Origin: Amphritea atlantica
GTDB lineage: Bacteria; Pseudomonadota; Gammaproteobacteria; Pseudomonadales; Balneatricaceae
Assembly (NCBI RefSeq): GCF_900111095.1
Contig: NZ_FOGB01000012.1
Span: forward strand, 11,156 to 75,155
DNA: 64,000 bases
Direction of reading: 5' to 3'
The notes beneath the pieces are model-generated. The model did not search any database and was not told the origin of the DNA. It worked only from the letters and a program-made list of their open reading frames with translations. The translations under genes were made by a program, and so were the position numbers. Below, in pieces: positions 9,617-19,874 of this stretch. The stretch's first letter is position 1. The number at the start of each line of letters is the position of its first letter.

Positions 9617-12600
9617 ATGCTCTACTGGACGTTATTATTAAGCATGGATAAACGTGTTGCTCTTATTGGTTATTCATTCCGCCTGCCGCAAACCACCACA
9701 GATACCTTCTGGCAGGATCTGGTTGATAAAAAAGACTTTATTACTGAAGTAGAGGCTGAACGATGGGCTTTTGACACTCTTCTTCATCCTGACAAGAACC
9801 ATCCCGGCAGCAGTTACACGTTCAAAGCGGGGTCATTAGGCAATATTGCCGGTTTCGATGCAGATTTTTTTGGCATTTCGCCCCGTGAGGCGGCCGTCAT
9901 GGACCCGCAACAGCGGTTTCTAATGGAGATGACCAGCGAAGCGATTGAGCATGCGGGAATCAAAGCATCTGAACTGAGAAAGTCAGACACTGGCGTTTTC
10001 TTTGGCATCTCCAGTCTTGACTATTCATATCGCATGAGTGATGACCTGAGTGTTATCAACTCATCAACCGCAACGGGCAATACCTCCAGCATCGCCTCCA
10101 ACCGGATCTCCTACAGCTTTGACCTGAAAGGGCCAAGCATTTCGATGGATACGGCATGTTCATCAACTCTGGTAGCCTTCCATCAGGCATGTCAGTCGAT
10201 CCTCAGTGGCGAAGTCACATCCGCCCTGACGGGGGGAATAAGCCTCCACCTTCACCCGTTTGGATTTATCATTTTTTCTAAAGCGACCATGCTGTCGCCA
10301 GATGGCCGCTGTAAAGTTTTCGATGAGTCAGCCAACGGCTATGTTCGTTCTGAAGGCGGTGGGGTATTTCTGCTAAAAGATTATGACCAGGCGAAAGCAG
10401 ATGGCGATACTATCTACGCGGTCGTTGCAGCCTCATCGGTTAATACCGACGGTAGCAAATCAGGCATAACCATCCCCTCTTGCCACTCTCAGACTGCTCT
10501 GATGGAACACACTTATCAGAAGGCGGGCATCACTGCTGACCAGGTAGACTATCTGGAAGCACACGGGACAGGCACACCGGTTGGCGATCCGATTGAAACC
10601 CGTGCTATCGGTAATGCCATCGGTAAAAAACGCCAACGGCCCCTGCCAATCGGTTCGGTAAAAAGTAATCTGGGGCACCTCGAAACAGCCTCAGCGGTTG
10701 CCAGTCTGGTTAAAGCTTTACTGATTCTGAAACACCGGGCGGTACCCGCAACGATCAGTATGAAAATGCCCAACCCTGAAATAAAGTTCGATGAATGGAA
10801 TATTCAGGTTGTTGATCAGCTATTACCTCTCAAACATGATGGCATGATCACTGTCGGCATTAACTCATTTGGTTTCGGGGGCGCGAACGCCCACGTCATT
10901 CTGCAAAGCGATGAAGTTGTAGCAATTAGTGACCGGACGAAAACAACTGAGACTGAATCTCTACCGTTAATCGTCAGTGGTAAAACAGACCAGGCACTGC
11001 AAGACAATGCAAAACGTCTGGCAACCTATATTGAAAGCAACGAATCTATATCGCTATACGATATAGCCTGGAACTACAATCTGCGGAAAGAGCGTTACGA
11101 TGAAGCGCTTCTGCTATACGCCCGTGATTCAAAAGACGCAGCAAGCAAGCTGCACCGTTTTGCAGAGCAACCCGAAACCCTGAATAGCGAAGGCATATAC
11201 ACAGGTAAGGGGCTTATCTCTTCACCTGGTGCAGTGTTTGTCTACTCTGGTAACGGGTGCCAGTGGCAAACCATGGGTAAATCTTTACTGGCATCCTCCC
11301 GGGTATTTGCCGAAACCATTGCCGAAATTGATCAACTATTTTCACACTATGCTGATTTCTCTCTGGCTGATGAGATTAATGGTCTGAACGGTGAGAATCG
11401 TTTCCAATATACTGAGATTGCCCAGCCAGCCCTGTTTGCAATCCAGGCAGGTATCACCAGACACCTGTACGATCAGGGGATTACACCGGTGGCTGTCACC
11501 GGCCATAGCGTCGGTGAAGTGGCGGCAGCCTGGGCCTGTGGCGCACTCACCCTGGCAGACGCCGTAAAAGTAATCTACTTCCGCAGCCTGTGTCAGGGAA
11601 CAACCAAGGGACAGGGAGCGATGACTGCCGCGGCTCTGAGTGCAGAGGAAACGTTATCGCTCCTGCAACAAGCAGAATACTCAGACATTCACCTCGCAGG
11701 CATTAACAGCAGCAAAGGTGTTACCCTGGCAGGAGACCCTGATCAACTTGCACGTCTGGAACAACAACTAAGCGGTGATAATACATTCAACGTCCGGCTA
11801 CCCCTGGATTATGCCTTCCACAGTCCATCTATGGACCCGATTGAACAGCAACTGCTGCATTCACTGTCAGACATAAAACCAGAAAAAAACCGGATCCCAT
11901 ATTTTTCCACTGTCACCGGTTCACTTCTCGATGGTCTTCAGCTTAATGCTGAATACTGGTGGCAGAATATCCGTCAGCCGGTGCTGTTTCAGCAGGCAAT
12001 TGATTCTCTTATTGACCAGGGAAACAACTGTTTTGTTGAGGTTGGCGCCCACCCTGTGCTGCGCAGCTATCAGCAGGACCAGATTCGTCAGCACAACATC
12101 ACCGCCAGAGTTATTCCGACAATCACCCGGAACAATGGCTCGCTGCAAGAGCTGCAACAATGCATTGCAGACGTTTTTATGGCCGGAGCTATCAGTCTGA
12201 CCCGCTGGTTTCCCCATTGCGGCCAACGGCTGGAACTGCCTTTGTACGCCTGGCAGCATGAAGATTACTGGTATACCAATACCGTCGAATCATTACAGTT
12301 ACTGAACCGTTACTCAGTCCACCCACTGCTGGGTGCAGCTGTCCCACACGCCCCTCTGTGTTGGGAAAGCCAGCTTGATACAGCTCTCCACCCCTGGCTG
12401 GCAGATCATAAAGTCGGAGATAGTGTTGTCTATCCCGGTGCGGGTTTTATTGAACTGGCTCTGAATGCAGCAAGCCACTTCCGCCAGCACGACCATATTG
12501 AGATAGAAGAGTTTGAAATTCTCGGGCCATTGATTTTAGAAGAGGGTCAAAGCAAGGTCGTTCAGACCGGGGTCAACCCGGAATCAGGCGATATCAGCAT

Positions 12601-15600
12601 TAACAGTCGCAGCTACACCGTTACCGATCAATGGACTCTTAACTGTAAAGCCCGTGCAGTGCATCAGACCACCGGGGCGGCACTTCTGACTGAATCACCT
12701 GAGCGACCTCAACGGGAACCTGATTTTGATGCCAACGAGCACCAGCGCTTAGCGCTAAAGGCCGGGCTTCAGTACGGTCCGGCTTTCAGCGCCGTAACGC
12801 AGGGCTGGATAAATGACTCGGAAGTGATAGCAGAGTTATCGCTACCTGAATCAATCAGCGCAGCTGCCAGTCAGTACCTGCTCCATCCAGGGGTCCTGGA
12901 TAGTGCGATTCAGCTAATCATTCACTTCCTGACCGAAGAGCTGGCAACAAATAGCGGCACCGCCTTTATTCCATCCCGGGCGGATCGAATTCTGATTAGC
13001 AGACATTCAGGCGCCTCTCCAACCCTGGCCCATTTAAAACTGTTACGTAAAGCACCTCACTCCCTGTTAACCAGAATCGAACTGTTCGACTCCCAGGGGC
13101 GCACAGTTGCACTGCTGGATGGGGTTCGCTTTAAAGCGGTCCGGCTCTATAAATCCGGTGCCAGGGAGATTGCATATCTCAATTACCATCTGACCGCTGT
13201 TGCCAACAGATCAGCAGAGCCAAAGTCACTGCTATCGCCACTGAACACGGCACTTGGCAAGGCCTACCAGCTCCAGCAGCATCAGATTCGCCGTTATAAT
13301 GATGAAGTTGCCCCACTCCTGGAAAGTATGATTGCCCATGCCATGGCAGAGGCTGTCCATTCGGTGATGGAGGATATCTCTGAGTTGCATACTGATGCAG
13401 TAGAAGCGCTCAATTTGCAAACTCCGGAGCTGAGTAATATTCGCCGTCAACTCCTGACATCCGCGTGCGAATATGGGGTGCTGGAGTATAACGACAATGA
13501 GTATTCGCTGACGGCAGAGTTTATCGAGCCGGACATCAGCAGCAACCTGATCTGGAATACCTTACTTCGTGAATACCCCGATTTCTTTTCTGCTATCCAG
13601 TTAGCAGGAAGAACATCGCTCTTATTGCGGGATATTTTCAGGCCTCCTGGTGACCAGAGCCAGGCCAGCACCAGTGACGAAACAGATGAAAGACCCAATA
13701 GAGAGAGTTATCAGCGCCTGCTGAAAGACCTGTTAAGCCAAACCGTCTACCCGGTCGTCGCATCAGCATTAAAAGAGGTGATTACAGAGCGGCAGGGCAA
13801 CCTGAAGCCAGGCGAGCGCTTACGAGTATTGGAGGCGGCCTCATCACAATGCCACTTTGGTTATAGCATCTGTTCCGAGCTGAACTTTAATATTTCAGAT
13901 TACACTTTTGCCAGTGACAACGAGACAGCATTGGAAAGTGCTGATCATCTGCGTGAACGCTACCCGCTCGCCAATACATCTACACTGGATCAGGCAGACG
14001 CTGTTGCGCCATACCAGTTGGCAGTGCTCACTTTTGATGATTATCTGCCCTCAAACTGCTTACAGCTGCTAAAACAGCTACAACCGCTACTGGAGAAAGG
14101 AGCGACCGTACTGGTGTGTGGTATACAGCCATCTTTCTGGTTTGATTTTGCCTTTGGTTATAATCAGGACTGGTGGTTAAACCAACACTCTGTTCAGGCA
14201 TCCGATGAGCAGTGGTTAACAACCCTGGAACAGCAAGGCATTGGTGAGCTCCAACCACTGTCTGATACCGCGGGAGACAGCAGTTTCTTCCTGATTAGCG
14301 GGAGTCTTACTAACGCTGGCTCAACACAAAACGGGGCTGAAAACATACCAGGCCAGTGGCTGATTATTGGCGGCGACAACGAGAAAGAGCAACAGCTGAC
14401 TGCCGCTATCAACAGTGTGCATCCAACAACGATAATGCATCATAGCTCTCAGTCCGCCCTGAAAGAGCAGCTGTTGGAAGCCGGGCAGATGAACACGCCC
14501 ATCACCAGAATCATTCTTCTGGAACAGTTTGGAGACAACGCCGACCCTCTGACCAGTCAGACGTTACGCTGCGTCCAGGCAACCGAAGTGTTGCAAGTGC
14601 TGGAGGAACTACAAAGCGAGGCTGAAATCTGGCTTATCACTCAGGGGACCGGGGCAATCTATCCCTGTGATCAGGAGTACCTGACTGAGCCTCAACTCGC
14701 TCCACCTGCAGATGCCGCTCTGTGGGGCTTTGGCCGCACGCTGATGAATGAATCGTTAGCTAACCCGGTGCGCCTGATCGACCTGCCTGCGGTTATTAGC
14801 ACCGCTGCCAGCGACGCACTTTTGGCAGAGCTACAGACACCTTCAGCGGAACATGAACTCTTCATTAGTGAACAAGGGAGCTACTTTGCTCCTCGTTTGC
14901 GCCGGGAACAGCAACCCACTGAGGCAACTCATGACCATGATACTGACCTGATCTCATTAGGCTTTGAGCTTCCAGGTCAGTTGCGTAATCTGCAGTGGCA
15001 GGCTCGCCTAGCCAGGGAACTGACTGATGATGAGGTCGAGATTGAGGTCATGGCGACCGGGCTGAACTTCAGGGATATCATGTACGCGCTCGGCCTCTTA
15101 TCCGATGAGGCGATTGAAAATGGTTTTGCCGGAGCAACACTGGGACTGGAGTTTTCCGGCCGTGTTATCCGCACCGGTAGCAACGTAGATAATTTCAGCG
15201 CAGGCGACAAAGTTGTTGGCTTTGGTTCCTCGTGTTTCAGCAACCGTATCATTGCCACCTGCTACTCAATCGCGCCGATTCCGGCAGGGCTAAGCTATGA
15301 AAGCGCAGCCACCATTCCGACAACGTTCCTCACTGTTTATTATGCGCTTCACCACCTGGCCCGCTTGCAACCCGGTGAAAAAGTGCTGATTCACGGAGCA
15401 GCAGGAGGGGTTGGCATAGCGTCGATTCAGGTGGCCCAATGGCTTGGCGCTGAGATCTACGTGACGGCTGGTTCACAAGAAAAACAGGATTTCCTCCAAT
15501 TGCTGGGTATCCCGTCTGAACGAATTTACAACTCCCGATCACTGACTTTTGCAGAAGAAATTCTGCGGGATAGCGAAGATGGTAAAGGCGTCGATGTGGT

Positions 15601-17215
15601 ACTTAATTCGCTGGCAGGCGAAGCGATCAAACAAAATTTCAGAGTGCTGAAGCCCTTTGGCCGTTTTCTGGAACTGGGGAAGCGTGATTTCTACGAAAAC
15701 ACCAAAATTGGCCTGCGACCGTTCAGGAATAATATCAGCTACTTCGGGATTGATGCCGATCAGCTACAACGGGAGCTACCTGAACTGACCAGTCGTTTAT
15801 TTACAGAGATGCTGGAGCTGTTCAATCAGGAGACACTGTTTCCCCTGCCCTACACAAAATTCAATGCCCATCAGGTGGTTGATGCCTTCCGCTATATGCA
15901 ACAGGCCAAGCAGATAGGCAAAATTATTGTCTCCTATGAGGAGGGCCTCAACGCCGATACTCTGATACCGGTAGACGGACAGCACAACAGCTCATTAACG
16001 TTAGATGCTCAGGGAACCTATCTGGTGACCGGTGGCCTGGGTGGCTTTGGTCTGAAAACGGCTCAGTGGTTAGTCGCCAAAGGGGCAAAACACCTGCTAC
16101 TGCTCAGCCGGCGGGGGGCTACATCACAAGAGGCTGCTGAGTTTATTGCTCAGTGTCAGGACGCTGATATTAATGTCCGGGCCGAGGCCTGTGATGTCAC
16201 TGATAAACAGGCATTACAACAGGCTATCGGGTTATGTGGAGAGCAGATGCCACCGCTCAAAGGCGTGGTACATGCAGCAACGGTGATTAATGACAACCTT
16301 ATCCGCAGCCTTGATGCAGAGCATATAAGAACCAGCATGGCGGCTAAGCTTCGGGGCGCACAATACCTCGATGAACTAACACGGGAACAGGACCTGGAGC
16401 TATTCATACTCTACTCCTCTGCCACGACGTTGCTGGGTAACCCAGGGCAGGCAGCATATGTTGGAGCCAATCACTGGCTTGAAGCCCTGGCGGCAACGCG
16501 TCGGTCATTACAGCTGCCAGCCACCTGTGTCCGCTGGGGTGCGATCGATGATGTAGGCTTCCTGGCCAGAAACGAAACCGTAAAAGATGCATTACAAAAC
16601 CGGCTTGGTGGCAACGCTCTCAACTCCGACACCGGGCTGGCAATACTGGAACAGATCATTCTGACCGATGCGCAGTCCCTGGGTGTTATGGAACTGGACT
16701 GGCATGCTCTCAGCCGCTTTCTGCCTACTGCACAACAGAATAAGTTCCGTGAGCTGGCCCTCACGGCCAGTGAAGCAGAACAGAATGATGACGATACGCT
16801 TGATCTGGAAGCGATGATGCTGGAGATGAGTGAAACCGAGTTCCATGCAGCCGTGGTTGAAATCCTGGTGCATGAGCTCAGTGAGATACTGATGATCCCT
16901 GAAAGCAAAATCAGTCCTGATAAATCGATCTATGATATGGGCATGGACTCTCTGATGGGTGTAGAACTGATGTCCGCACTGGAGTCCCGCATCGGTATTC
17001 AGGTACCGGTTATGGCACTAACGGAAACCCCCAAGCTTTCTCAGCTGGCAGACAAAATTATCGGTCTGGTAAAGGGTAAAGATCCATCGACTGAAAACAC
17101 CGCCCAGGCCGAGGTGGAAAAAATAGCCGCTCAGCATGGTGCAACCGATAGCCAGATGACGGATAAAATTGTCTCCTCTATCGAACAAAGCAACAGTAAC
17201 CGGACGAAGCACTGA
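9617..17215 (+). CDS. iterative highly reducing type I polyketide synthase, KS-AT-DH-psiMT-ER-KR-ACP
   Basis: Builds a reduced polyketide chain. Domains counted from this ATG: KS about 13-430 (Cys181 in DTACSS, His316 in EAHGTGT, His354 in SNLGHLE); AT about 538-860 (Ser631 in GHSVGE, AFHS signature at 733-736, malonyl-type); DH about 900-1180 (His931, Asp1095). A methyltransferase-like region about 1210-1530 has lost its SAM glycines (EAASSQC where EIGAGTG is usual). ER about 1785-2105 has HGAAGGVG at 1926; KR about 2130-2320 has VTGGLGGFG and Tyr2281; ACP about 2405-2485 has Ser2445 in GMDSL. There is no thioesterase, so release needs a partner, probably the oxoamine synthase 2 nt downstream. 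The order matches fungal HR-PKSs such as Fum1. Met10 (MDKRVALIGYS) is an equally good start. Confidence 0.93.
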   Translation: MLYWTLLLSMDKRVALIGYSFRLPQTTTDTFWQDLVDKKDFITEVEAERWAFDTLLHPDKNHPGSSYTFKAGSLGNIAGFDADFFGISPREAAVMDPQQRFLMEMTSEAIEHAGIKASELRKSDTGVFFGISSLDYSYRMSDDLSVINSSTATGNTSSIASNRISYSFDLKGPSISMDTACSSTLVAFHQACQSILSGEVTSALTGGISLHLHPFGFIIFSKATMLSPDGRCKVFDESANGYVRSEGGGVFLLKDYDQAKADGDTIYAVVAASSVNTDGSKSGITIPSCHSQTALMEHTYQKAGITADQVDYLEAHGTGTPVGDPIETRAIGNAIGKKRQRPLPIGSVKSNLGHLETASAVASLVKALLILKHRAVPATISMKMPNPEIKFDEWNIQVVDQLLPLKHDGMITVGINSFGFGGANAHVILQSDEVVAISDRTKTTETESLPLIVSGKTDQALQDNAKRLATYIESNESISLYDIAWNYNLRKERYDEALLLYARDSKDAASKLHRFAEQPETLNSEGIYTGKGLISSPGAVFVYSGNGCQWQTMGKSLLASSRVFAETIAEIDQLFSHYADFSLADEINGLNGENRFQYTEIAQPALFAIQAGITRHLYDQGITPVAVTGHSVGEVAAAWACGALTLADAVKVIYFRSLCQGTTKGQGAMTAAALSAEETLSLLQQAEYSDIHLAGINSSKGVTLAGDPDQLARLEQQLSGDNTFNVRLPLDYAFHSPSMDPIEQQLLHSLSDIKPEKNRIPYFSTVTGSLLDGLQLNAEYWWQNIRQPVLFQQAIDSLIDQGNNCFVEVGAHPVLRSYQQDQIRQHNITARVIPTITRNNGSLQELQQCIADVFMAGAISLTRWFPHCGQRLELPLYAWQHEDYWYTNTVESLQLLNRYSVHPLLGAAVPHAPLCWESQLDTALHPWLADHKVGDSVVYPGAGFIELALNAASHFRQHDHIEIEEFEILGPLILEEGQSKVVQTGVNPESGDISINSRSYTVTDQWTLNCKARAVHQTTGAALLTESPERPQREPDFDANEHQRLALKAGLQYGPAFSAVTQGWINDSEVIAELSLPESISAAASQYLLHPGVLDSAIQLIIHFLTEELATNSGTAFIPSRADRILISRHSGASPTLAHLKLLRKAPHSLLTRIELFDSQGRTVALLDGVRFKAVRLYKSGAREIAYLNYHLTAVANRSAEPKSLLSPLNTALGKAYQLQQHQIRRYNDEVAPLLESMIAHAMAEAVHSVMEDISELHTDAVEALNLQTPELSNIRRQLLTSACEYGVLEYNDNEYSLTAEFIEPDISSNLIWNTLLREYPDFFSAIQLAGRTSLLLRDIFRPPGDQSQASTSDETDERPNRESYQRLLKDLLSQTVYPVVASALKEVITERQGNLKPGERLRVLEAASSQCHFGYSICSELNFNISDYTFASDNETALESADHLRERYPLANTSTLDQADAVAPYQLAVLTFDDYLPSNCLQLLKQLQPLLEKGATVLVCGIQPSFWFDFAFGYNQDWWLNQHSVQASDEQWLTTLEQQGIGELQPLSDTAGDSSFFLISGSLTNAGSTQNGAENIPGQWLIIGGDNEKEQQLTAAINSVHPTTIMHHSSQSALKEQLLEAGQMNTPITRIILLEQFGDNADPLTSQTLRCVQATEVLQVLEELQSEAEIWLITQGTGAIYPCDQEYLTEPQLAPPADAALWGFGRTLMNESLANPVRLIDLPAVISTAASDALLAELQTPSAEHELFISEQGSYFAPRLRREQQPTEATHDHDTDLISLGFELPGQLRNLQWQARLARELTDDEVEIEVMATGLNFRDIMYALGLLSDEAIENGFAGATLGLEFSGRVIRTGSNVDNFSAGDKVVGFGSSCFSNRIIATCYSIAPIPAGLSYESAATIPTTFLTVYYALHHLARLQPGEKVLIHGAAGGVGIASIQVAQWLGAEIYVTAGSQEKQDFLQLLGIPSERIYNSRSLTFAEEILRDSEDGKGVDVVLNSLAGEAIKQNFRVLKPFGRFLELGKRDFYENTKIGLRPFRNNISYFGIDADQLQRELPELTSRLFTEMLELFNQETLFPLPYTKFNAHQVVDAFRYMQQAKQIGKIIVSYEEGLNADTLIPVDGQHNSSLTLDAQGTYLVTGGLGGFGLKTAQWLVAKGAKHLLLLSRRGATSQEAAEFIAQCQDADINVRAEACDVTDKQALQQAIGLCGEQMPPLKGVVHAATVINDNLIRSLDAEHIRTSMAAKLRGAQYLDELTREQDLELFILYSSATTLLGNPGQAAYVGANHWLEALAATRRSLQLPATCVRWGAIDDVGFLARNETVKDALQNRLGGNALNSDTGLAILEQIILTDAQSLGVMELDWHALSRFLPTAQQNKFRELALTASEAEQNDDDTLDLEAMMLEMSETEFHAAVVEILVHELSEILMIPESKISPDKSIYDMGMDSLMGVELMSALESRIGIQVPVMALTETPKLSQLADKIIGLVKGKDPSTENTAQAEVEKIAAQHGATDSQMTDKIVSSIEQSNSNRTKH

Positions 17216-17217
17216 AT

Positions 17218-18540
17218 ATGGTCGCCAAAAAACTATCCCGTGACCTGAAACAGAAACTGATTCAGCAATCGCTGCAACGAAAACTGAAGCAGGCTGAAAC
17301 GGATGCAGCTAAACCCGCTGTATCACTAAAAGAAACAACGATTCCCGATAAGTTTTGCCGCTTTGATCAGCACCCGGGATATATCCAGATGCAGATAATC
17401 AACCGGGGAGCAGAACAACTCGGTGTGGAGAGCCCCTTCTTCAGAGTCCATGAAGGTCTGGCCGGGGCAACCACAATTATTGCTGGCCATGAGCTGATCA
17501 ACTTTGCCAGCTATAACTATCTCAACCTTTCTGGCCACCCTGAAGTCAATCAGGCAGCAACACAGGCCATGCAGCGATATGGCACTTCGGTATCCGCCAG
17601 TCGGATCGTCTCAGGTGAACGCCCTATTCATCGTGAGCTGGAACATGCCCTGGCCAGAACTTACGGTGTGGATGATGCGGTGGTATTTGTCAGCGGCCAC
17701 GCAACCAATGTATCCACTCTGGGCTATCTGTTCGGTGCAAAGGACCTGATCATTCACGATGAGTATATCCATAACAGTTCAATTGTTGGCGCTCAGCTTT
17801 CCGGCGCCAGGCGGCTGTCCTTTCCCCACAATGATCTGGATGCCCTGGAACACTTACTAAAGGAGAGACGGCACCAGTTTGAACGGGTGGTGATTATTGT
17901 CGAAGGCCTCTATAGCATGGATGGCGATTTCCCGGATCTGAAACGCTTAGTCCAACTGAAGCAACAGCACCGGGTCTTCCTAATGGTGGATGAAGCCCAC
18001 TCTTTTGGTGTCCTCGGTAACTCCGGCAAGGGGCTGCGGGAGCTGGCGGATGTAGATGCGACCGATGTTGATATCTGGATGGGCACCCTGAGCAAGACAC
18101 TCTCTGGCTGTGGTGGATTTATAGCGGGGGAATCTGCGCTGGTGGAAAACCTGCGCCACCTGTCACCTGGCTTTCTCTATAGTGTCGGCATTCCGGCTCC
18201 AATTGCAGCGGCTGCGATAAAGTCCCTCGAAATAATGGCCCGGGAACCTGATCGCGTACGTCGGTTACGCTCAATTTCAGAATACTTTATTACCCAGGCC
18301 AAAGCGCTGAAGCTCAATACCGGGGATAGCAGAGGCATTGCGATTATCCCCGTCATTCTTGGAAGCTCGGTTAACGCTGCCAGAATATCCTCAGCATTAT
18401 TTGATCGGGGAATCAATGTACAACCGATTCTATACCCTGCAGTGCCAGAAAAAAGTGCCCGACTTCGCTTTTTTCTCTCCTGTGAACACACTCAGGAGCA
18501 GATCGATACAACCCTGAATACTTTAGCCTCGTTACTGTAA
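17218..18540 (+). CDS. alpha-oxoamine synthase (serine palmitoyltransferase/KBL family)
   Basis: PLP enzyme that condenses an acyl thioester with an amino acid, losing CO2 to give a 3-keto-2-amine. The 440-aa protein has a basic N-terminal extension of about 55 residues, then the fold type I core with VDEAHSFGVLG (Asp258, His261) and the PLP lysine in GTLSKTLSG (Lys293). It begins 2 nt after the PKS stop, implying translational coupling. The PKS has no thioesterase, so it probably off-loads the ACP-bound chain onto an amino acid, as Fum8 does in fumonisin synthesis and PigH-type enzymes do for shorter chains. The amino acid (Ser, Ala or Gly) cannot be read from sequence. Plain biotin BioF is unlikely: no bio genes are nearby. 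Confidence 0.9.
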   Translation: MVAKKLSRDLKQKLIQQSLQRKLKQAETDAAKPAVSLKETTIPDKFCRFDQHPGYIQMQIINRGAEQLGVESPFFRVHEGLAGATTIIAGHELINFASYNYLNLSGHPEVNQAATQAMQRYGTSVSASRIVSGERPIHRELEHALARTYGVDDAVVFVSGHATNVSTLGYLFGAKDLIIHDEYIHNSSIVGAQLSGARRLSFPHNDLDALEHLLKERRHQFERVVIIVEGLYSMDGDFPDLKRLVQLKQQHRVFLMVDEAHSFGVLGNSGKGLRELADVDATDVDIWMGTLSKTLSGCGGFIAGESALVENLRHLSPGFLYSVGIPAPIAAAAIKSLEIMAREPDRVRRLRSISEYFITQAKALKLNTGDSRGIAIIPVILGSSVNAARISSALFDRGINVQPILYPAVPEKSARLRFFLSCEHTQEQIDTTLNTLASLL

Positions 18541-18559
18541 TTAGCCGGTATTGATGTAG

Positions 18560-19858
18560 ATGGATAATCGCAATTTTATCTTTCTTCAGGGTCCCACCAG
18601 CCCCTTCTTTTCCCGACTGGGGGACAGATTACTGGCCAGGGGAGCCAGGGTCTACCGTGTCAACTTTAACATGGGGGATTACGTTTACTGGCGCGCCAAG
18701 CCATCGCTGCAGTTCCGTAAAGATGTTTCTCAACTCCCCGCCTGGCTTGAAGACAAACTGATTGAACTCCAGATCACCGATATCATTATGGTGGGCGATA
18801 CCCGGCCCGTAAACGCCCCCGCTGTCGCGCTGGCCAAGAAACACGATATCAGACTGCACGTATTTGAGGAGGGCTACCTGCGGCCAAACTTTCTGACGCT
18901 GGAGGAGGATGGCATCAACGGTTTTTCCCCGTTACCAAAGGATTCAGACTGGTACAGATTGGTAGCGGCAGAACTGCCCCCTTTGGAGGAGACGAAGCCG
19001 GTCAGAACACCCGTGGCTCTGCTGGCCCTGCATGAGATCGGTTATCATCTGCCAGGCCTGCTGAATTGCCTCTTCTATCCTGGTTATAAAACTCACCGCC
19101 CCTATATTTCCGGGATTGAACTATTGGGGTGGGCGGTCCGGCTCGGAATTATGCCCTGGTATGAAAAGCGCGATGAAAAAACGATTCAGACACTGATCGA
19201 TCAGCAATCGGCATTTTTCTTACTGCCATTACAGCTTGACAGTGACAGTCAGATTCAGACACATTCCCCGTTTGACTCCATGGCGGAAGTCATTAGATAC
19301 ACGCTGACATCTTTCGCCCATCACGCCCCGGAAAACAGCTTACTGGTGATTAAGAACCACCCACTGGATACCGGTTTTTCCAACCACAGAAAGCTGATCA
19401 GGCGATTAGAGAAAGAGCTGAACATTTGTAATAGAACGGTGTATCTTGAAAGTGGCCACTTACCAACTCTGCTGGATCATTGTCAGGGCACAATCGTCGT
19501 CAACAGCACAGTGGGCACATCTTCCCTCATCCACAAGTGCAGAACAATTGCCCTTGCAGACCCTGTATATAATATCCCCGGTCTGACATCCCGTTGCAGC
19601 CTTGATCAGTTCTGGTGCGATACAGAGCGACCTGATATGCACCTGTTCCACTCTTTCCGCAAAGTGGTTCGCCATACAACGCAGATAAATGGTGGGTTTT
19701 ATTCCCGCGAAGGCGTGGAGATCGGTGTGGACTCATCTATCGAGCGCTTACTGATGAACAGATCGCCGTTGCAAACACTCTTTGGAAGCTATCCACTGGA
19801 ATCACAGCAGGTACTGATCCCGGCACAAGAGCCTCAGGAAGGTGCAGACTGCAACTAA
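18560..19858 (+). CDS. kpsS: capsule lipid-linker Kdo transferase KpsS-like
   Basis: KpsS adds the first beta-Kdo to the lipid acceptor ((lyso)phosphatidylglycerol in E. coli) that anchors group 2 capsules. The 432-aa protein has the capsule-synthesis family signature: an N-terminal FLQGPTSPFFSRLGDRLLARG, GDTRPVN, a conserved VFEEGYLRPNFLTLE, and a C-terminal HPLDTG and NSTVGTSSL. It is slightly longer than E. coli KpsS (about 390 aa). It lies 19 nt downstream of the oxoamine synthase on the same strand, so it appears cotranscribed with the PKS and oxoamine synthase. That is the strongest positional link between the unusual lipid genes and the capsule anchor. Confidence 0.92.
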   Translation: MDNRNFIFLQGPTSPFFSRLGDRLLARGARVYRVNFNMGDYVYWRAKPSLQFRKDVSQLPAWLEDKLIELQITDIIMVGDTRPVNAPAVALAKKHDIRLHVFEEGYLRPNFLTLEEDGINGFSPLPKDSDWYRLVAAELPPLEETKPVRTPVALLALHEIGYHLPGLLNCLFYPGYKTHRPYISGIELLGWAVRLGIMPWYEKRDEKTIQTLIDQQSAFFLLPLQLDSDSQIQTHSPFDSMAEVIRYTLTSFAHHAPENSLLVIKNHPLDTGFSNHRKLIRRLEKELNICNRTVYLESGHLPTLLDHCQGTIVVNSTVGTSSLIHKCRTIALADPVYNIPGLTSRCSLDQFWCDTERPDMHLFHSFRKVVRHTTQINGGFYSREGVEIGVDSSIERLLMNRSPLQTLFGSYPLESQQVLIPAQEPQEGADCN

Positions 19859-19874
19859 TTACCGCTTATCAATG

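Noticed and set aside
13243-14210. Active C-methyltransferase in the PKS
   Set aside because: The SAM-binding glycine motif is lost, so an active domain was not called.
17218-18540. Oxoamine synthase as biotin gene bioF
   Set aside because: No bioB, bioC or bioD nearby, an unusual N-terminal extension, and tight coupling to a PKS argue for a dedicated role.
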